Source: Bradyrhizobium sp. 139 (GTDB lineage Bacteria > Pseudomonadota > Alphaproteobacteria > Rhizobiales > Xanthobacteraceae). From it: a stretch of 64,000 nucleotides of DNA. Shown piece after piece: positions 61,326-64,000 of this stretch (its first letter is position 1; each line of letters starts with the position of its first letter). The notes beneath the pieces are model-generated. The model ran no database searches. It worked only from the letters and a program-made list of their open reading frames with translations, and was not told the DNA's origin. The translations under genes were made by a program, and so were the position numbers. The DNA is taken from NCBI RefSeq assembly GCF_023074175.1, contig NZ_JADPKS010000023.1, forward strand, positions 119,598 through 183,597, read 5' to 3'.

Positions 61326-63062
61326 ATGTCTCCGGAGAGTGTGCGCGCTCAGCTTGAGCAAATCTGTTCCAGCCCGCATTTTCAGGCGAGCGAAAAGCGC
61401 CGCAGATTTCTCCGTTTCATCGTCGAGGAGACGCTTTCGGGGCACGGCAATAGCCTGAAGGGCTACACGATTGCTTTGGCCGTATTCGGTCGCGAAGCCT
61501 CATTCGACCCTCAGGCGGACCCTGTCGTGCGCCTCGAAGCCAGGCGACTTCGACGCGACCTTGACAGCTACTATGTGGATGCTGGTCCAAACGATGCGAT
61601 CCGCATCTCTATTCCGAAGGGCTCTTACATTCCAAACTTCGAACAGCGCAATGTCGCGCCGATTGCTGGTTCGGCCGACGCGCTAGTGCCTGAGCTTCGT
61701 GCGGTTCCAACTCACGACGGCGTGGGCGTTGCCGAACCGGGCGGCCATTCCGCTGTCTTTCGTCGTTTGTCGATCTGCGCAGCGCTTGTCGCAGCGGTCG
61801 CCGTCGGCATGGCCGTGTGGATGATGCCGTTTGGCACGGATCGATCTCCTTTGGGCTCGATGAGGGAGCCGGGTGTCTTGGTCATGCCGTTCGAACCGTT
61901 GAGTTCCGGCGAGAGCGCCCGCTATCTGGCCATCGGGATGGGTCAAGAACTGATCGCCAATTTGTTTCATTTTTCCGGCTTTCGACTCTATACGTCATCG
62001 GCCCTGCCAAACGAGGATCCGCGGCAGGCGCCACTGCAGGTCGCACGCGACCGCGGATTTGCGTATGTCGTCTTTGGAAGCGTCCAGACCGATTCCGACG
62101 AAGTGCGAGTTACGATTTCGGTCGTGAATGCGACGAGCAGTGCAATTGTTTGGACCAAATCCTACGGTCGGCCACTCGACCCGCAATCTCTTGTGAGCAC
62201 TCAGAAGAACCTCGCGGACGAGATCGCGGAAGTCATTGGTCAGCCCTATGGCGTGGTCAGGACCGACATGAGCAGCGGCTCGTCGACGCCTGCGGTTTCG
62301 AATATGGAGAGCTATGCGTGCGTGCTACGCGCCTACGGCTACCGGCGCACCTTCCTCCGGGCAGAATTCGATCCCGCCATGCGATGCCTTGAACAGACCG
62401 TTCAGCGAGACCCCGGATATAGCGATGCTTGGGCCATGCTCGGGTGGCTTCATCTCGATGCTGGTCGTCTAGGCTTTGCCGGCGATGACCGACAAAGCCA
62501 GTATGCGAAGGCGCAAGAGGCCATATCCAACGCCTTGAGGCTTCAACCGAAAAATTCCCTCGGGCTGAAGGCCATGGCTGCCTCCTACCACTTTACTGGG
62601 CGCTATGAAGAGAGCGTTCGTCTCACGCGTCATTTGGTCGACCTCAATCCGAACGATCCGGAGATTTTGGCCCAACTCGGGTGGCGGTTATCGGTGCGAG
62701 GCAATTTCGAGGAAGGAGTTCCCATCCTCAAGCGTGCGATCGATCGAACCTTGAACCCGCCGAACTGGTACTTTCACTTTATCGCGGTCGATCTCTATTT
62801 GAAGGGCGAATGGGAGCAAGCCCGCAGGATCGCGGAGCGAGCAGCGCTTGGCGACTCGGGATTCAGTCAGTTAATGCTCGCGGTCTCCGATGCACAGCTT
62901 GGAGACCGCGAAGGCACGCGGCAAGCCTTGGAGAAATTGGCGCGCTACGACCCCTTGGCCCGCGATACCGAAGGATTTCTGCGTCGGCAGGGCGTTGCCG
63001 ATCCCACTGTGGGTGCACTTGTTGCAGGCCTGGAAAAGGCGCGCGCTTCGATTGCCCGATAG
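61326..63062 (+). CDS. TPR protein with winged-helix-like N-terminal domain and TolB-like region
   Basis: About 578 residues. The N-terminal 110 residues (VRAQLEQICSSPHFQASEKR, RRFLRFIVEETLSGHG, KGYTIALAVFGREASFDPQA, then PKGSYIPNFE) form a conserved domain seen at the start of many adenylate-cyclase-like and TPR proteins. One transmembrane helix follows (AALVAAVAVGMAVWMM). A TolB/CadC-like region (VLVMPFEPLSSGESARYLAI, then FAYVVFGSVQ) and several TPRs complete it (DPGYSDAWAMLGWLHLDAGR). The ATG at 61326 coincides with the family's usual N-terminus; a GTG at 61161 would add 55 residues. It is probably a membrane-tethered regulator or scaffold, divergent from the sulfatase island. Confidence 0.8.
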   Translation: MSPESVRAQLEQICSSPHFQASEKRRRFLRFIVEETLSGHGNSLKGYTIALAVFGREASFDPQADPVVRLEARRLRRDLDSYYVDAGPNDAIRISIPKGSYIPNFEQRNVAPIAGSADALVPELRAVPTHDGVGVAEPGGHSAVFRRLSICAALVAAVAVGMAVWMMPFGTDRSPLGSMREPGVLVMPFEPLSSGESARYLAIGMGQELIANLFHFSGFRLYTSSALPNEDPRQAPLQVARDRGFAYVVFGSVQTDSDEVRVTISVVNATSSAIVWTKSYGRPLDPQSLVSTQKNLADEIAEVIGQPYGVVRTDMSSGSSTPAVSNMESYACVLRAYGYRRTFLRAEFDPAMRCLEQTVQRDPGYSDAWAMLGWLHLDAGRLGFAGDDRQSQYAKAQEAISNALRLQPKNSLGLKAMAASYHFTGRYEESVRLTRHLVDLNPNDPEILAQLGWRLSVRGNFEEGVPILKRAIDRTLNPPNWYFHFIAVDLYLKGEWEQARRIAERAALGDSGFSQLMLAVSDAQLGDREGTRQALEKLARYDPLARDTEGFLRRQGVADPTVGALVAGLEKARASIAR

Positions 63063-63239
63063 TCTGGCGCGAATCCTTCAATAAGCCGAGCCGGCCGATC
63101 TGAACGTCATCGCCGCGCAGAGAGGCCCATCGGTTTCTCCACACGACTACGGCGCCGATAACCAACCATTGGCTCGGAACAAATGACCAGTCGCTGTATT
63201 CCCTGCCTTACAACCTGAACCCGTAGGGAAGGAACGAGA

Positions 63240-63605
63240 ATGAGATCGACAAGAATTCTCCTCGCAATTGGCTTCCTCGCTGCTGCCGCAACCGCGGTTC
63301 CCGACAACGCTGAAGCTCGCCGCATGGGCGGAAGAGGCTTTCACGGGGGCGGAGTTCACGTGGCTCATTTCCACGGCGGTGGCGTTCGGCCCGGTTGGCA
63401 CGGGGGTGGAACGCGATGGCATGGCGGCGGCGCACGATGGGCGGGCGGCGGACGCTACTATCGCGGCGGCTACGGTTGGGGCGGGGCGGCCGCGGCTGCG
63501 GGCCTGGCAACCGGGGCGGCGCTGGGCGCGTCTGCCGCGTACGGCTCCTCCTGCTACCAGCAGCAATGGAATGGATACACGTACGTAACCGTCAGAGTGT
63601 GCTGA
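63240..63605 (+). CDS. Secreted Gly/His-rich protein
   Basis: A 121-residue protein with a signal peptide (MRSTRILLAIGFLAAAATAV). A low-complexity region with repeated HGGG units follows (GGRGFHGGGVHVAHFHGGGV, then WHGGGTRWHGGGARWAGGGR), then a Gly/Ala hydrophobic stretch and a C-terminus with two cysteines. AAGGAACGAGA precedes the ATG. The His-Gly repeats could bind metal ions, which is inference. It resembles in style the Gly-rich proteins at 41858 and at the tail of DUF3300. Confidence 0.78.
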   Translation: MRSTRILLAIGFLAAAATAVPDNAEARRMGGRGFHGGGVHVAHFHGGGVRPGWHGGGTRWHGGGARWAGGGRYYRGGYGWGGAAAAAGLATGAALGASAAYGSSCYQQQWNGYTYVTVRVC

Positions 63606-63920
63606 TGGCGACGCGGTCGCCGCGCATTTCCTCAACGCCGGACTAGCCACCCCTCGCAGCACCTTGATGGGATGGCTCCTGTCCGGCGGGTTGATTGCGA
63701 ACGGAGAGGTACCGCGCGCGGCGAAATCCCTATTTCGGAAGCGCTCGTCAGGATTGCCTCGAAATGGAATCCACCCTTGCACGACTATGGCTTCTTGCGG
63801 GGGATCCATGAGGTATCGACACCGACTTCGTCGCGATGCGCCCGTCGATAAGGGTCTTCCGGACGTTCGGTCTCTGCAGAATCTCCGAGGGGACGAGCGG
63901 CTGTCATTCGGCCTGCAATA
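63606..63920. other. Stretch without a supported gene
   Basis: All three plus-strand frames are broken or lack a start, and the minus-strand frame here is continuous with a shadow of the Gly/His-rich gene. A peptide-like stretch (EALVRIASKWNPPLHDYGFL) occurs in one frame but has no start or family signature. It may be the relic of a gene interrupted by the adjacent insertion sequence. Confidence 0.35.
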
Positions 63921-64000
63921 TTGCCCCCCTAAGCCGGGGGATCGGCGTCCAAAATTGACCCCCTACAGGTTGGTCTGTTGCGCTGCCTGCTTCGTAACAA
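63921..64000. mobile_element. Probable insertion-sequence end (IS21-like), continuing past the window
   Basis: Near the right edge the motif TTGCCCCCCT (63921-63930) is followed by TTGACCCCCT (63955-63964). A CCCCC/GGGGG hairpin and the phrase gatcggcgtccaaaattgac lie between them. Repeated 'TTGACCCCC' blocks of this kind occur at the termini of IS21-family elements in rhizobia. No transposase coding sequence is inside the window, so the family is a recollection-based assignment that needs the flanking sequence. Confidence 0.4.

Overview
The window is a high-GC alphaproteobacterial chromosome segment. Gene content and intergenic palindromes suggest Bradyrhizobium or a close relative (Nitrobacteraceae/Rhizobiales). 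This rests on the chemotaxis cluster, an NAD-dependent formate dehydrogenase next to an OFA-family (oxalate/formate) transporter, several orphan solute-binding proteins, CHASE2 and HD-GYP signalling proteins and REP-like elements. It is inferred from family content, not from a database match.

Layout. (1) 1-4.7 kb: minus-strand chemotaxis operon STAS-cheY-cheA-cheW-mcp with overlapping genes; the MCP runs off the left edge. (2) 5-9.2 kb: plus-strand HD-GYP response regulator, a FecR-like exported protein and a CHASE2 class III nucleotide cyclase. (3) 9.2-16 kb: nicotinate phosphoribosyltransferase and a three-domain MFS/PlsC/acyl-ACP synthetase fusion. A TetR regulator with paired operators and a divergent small gene lie between them, along with three gene remnants (LysR, GGDEF, alpha/beta hydrolase). 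(4) 16-20.6 kb: a variant DsbB with a DUF5993 partner, tricarballylate catabolism genes tcuA/tcuB with a divergent GntR regulator, and a YbaK deacylase. (5) 20.7-35.8 kb: formate and molybdenum block, with fused FdsG-FdsB and FdsA, OFA transporter, TusA, two MoeA proteins plus a MoeA-like paralogue, MobB, MobA, FdhD, a TupA-type tungstate-binding protein and a decayed regulator. (6) 35.9-39.3 kb: three solute-binding proteins (Leu/Ile/Val type, TAXI, TctC) without permeases. (7) 39.7-41.9 kb: a CAU-anticodon tRNA followed by gene-poor, decayed sequence with a DUF3302 pseudogene and a cluster of short direct repeats. (8) 41.9-60.8 kb: a long all-minus-strand island with three sulfatases, a formylglycine-generating enzyme, a complete MoxR/DUF58/DUF4381/BatA/BatB-C/BatD module, a fused MFS/spermidine synthase-like protein, DUF3300 and a HAD phosphatase. 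(9) 61-64 kb: a TPR/TolB-like regulator, a Gly/His-rich secreted protein and, at the right edge, a probable insertion-sequence end.

How the genes fit together. Block 5 looks like a functional unit: molybdopterin is converted to Moco (MoeA), to bis-MGD (MobA/MobB), sulfurated (FdhD, perhaps with TusA) and inserted into formate dehydrogenase, while the OFA transporter could supply formate or exchange oxalate for it. Block 8 is the most interesting region. Sulfatases carrying two different formylglycine motifs share a transcription direction with the maturase that should activate at least one of them and with a MoxR-VWA envelope module of the kind proposed to help assemble or metallate client proteins. 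A single-base frameshift separates an apparent export signal from the maturase. Coordinates of starts are adjusted where a Shine-Dalgarno or family N-terminus argued for it.
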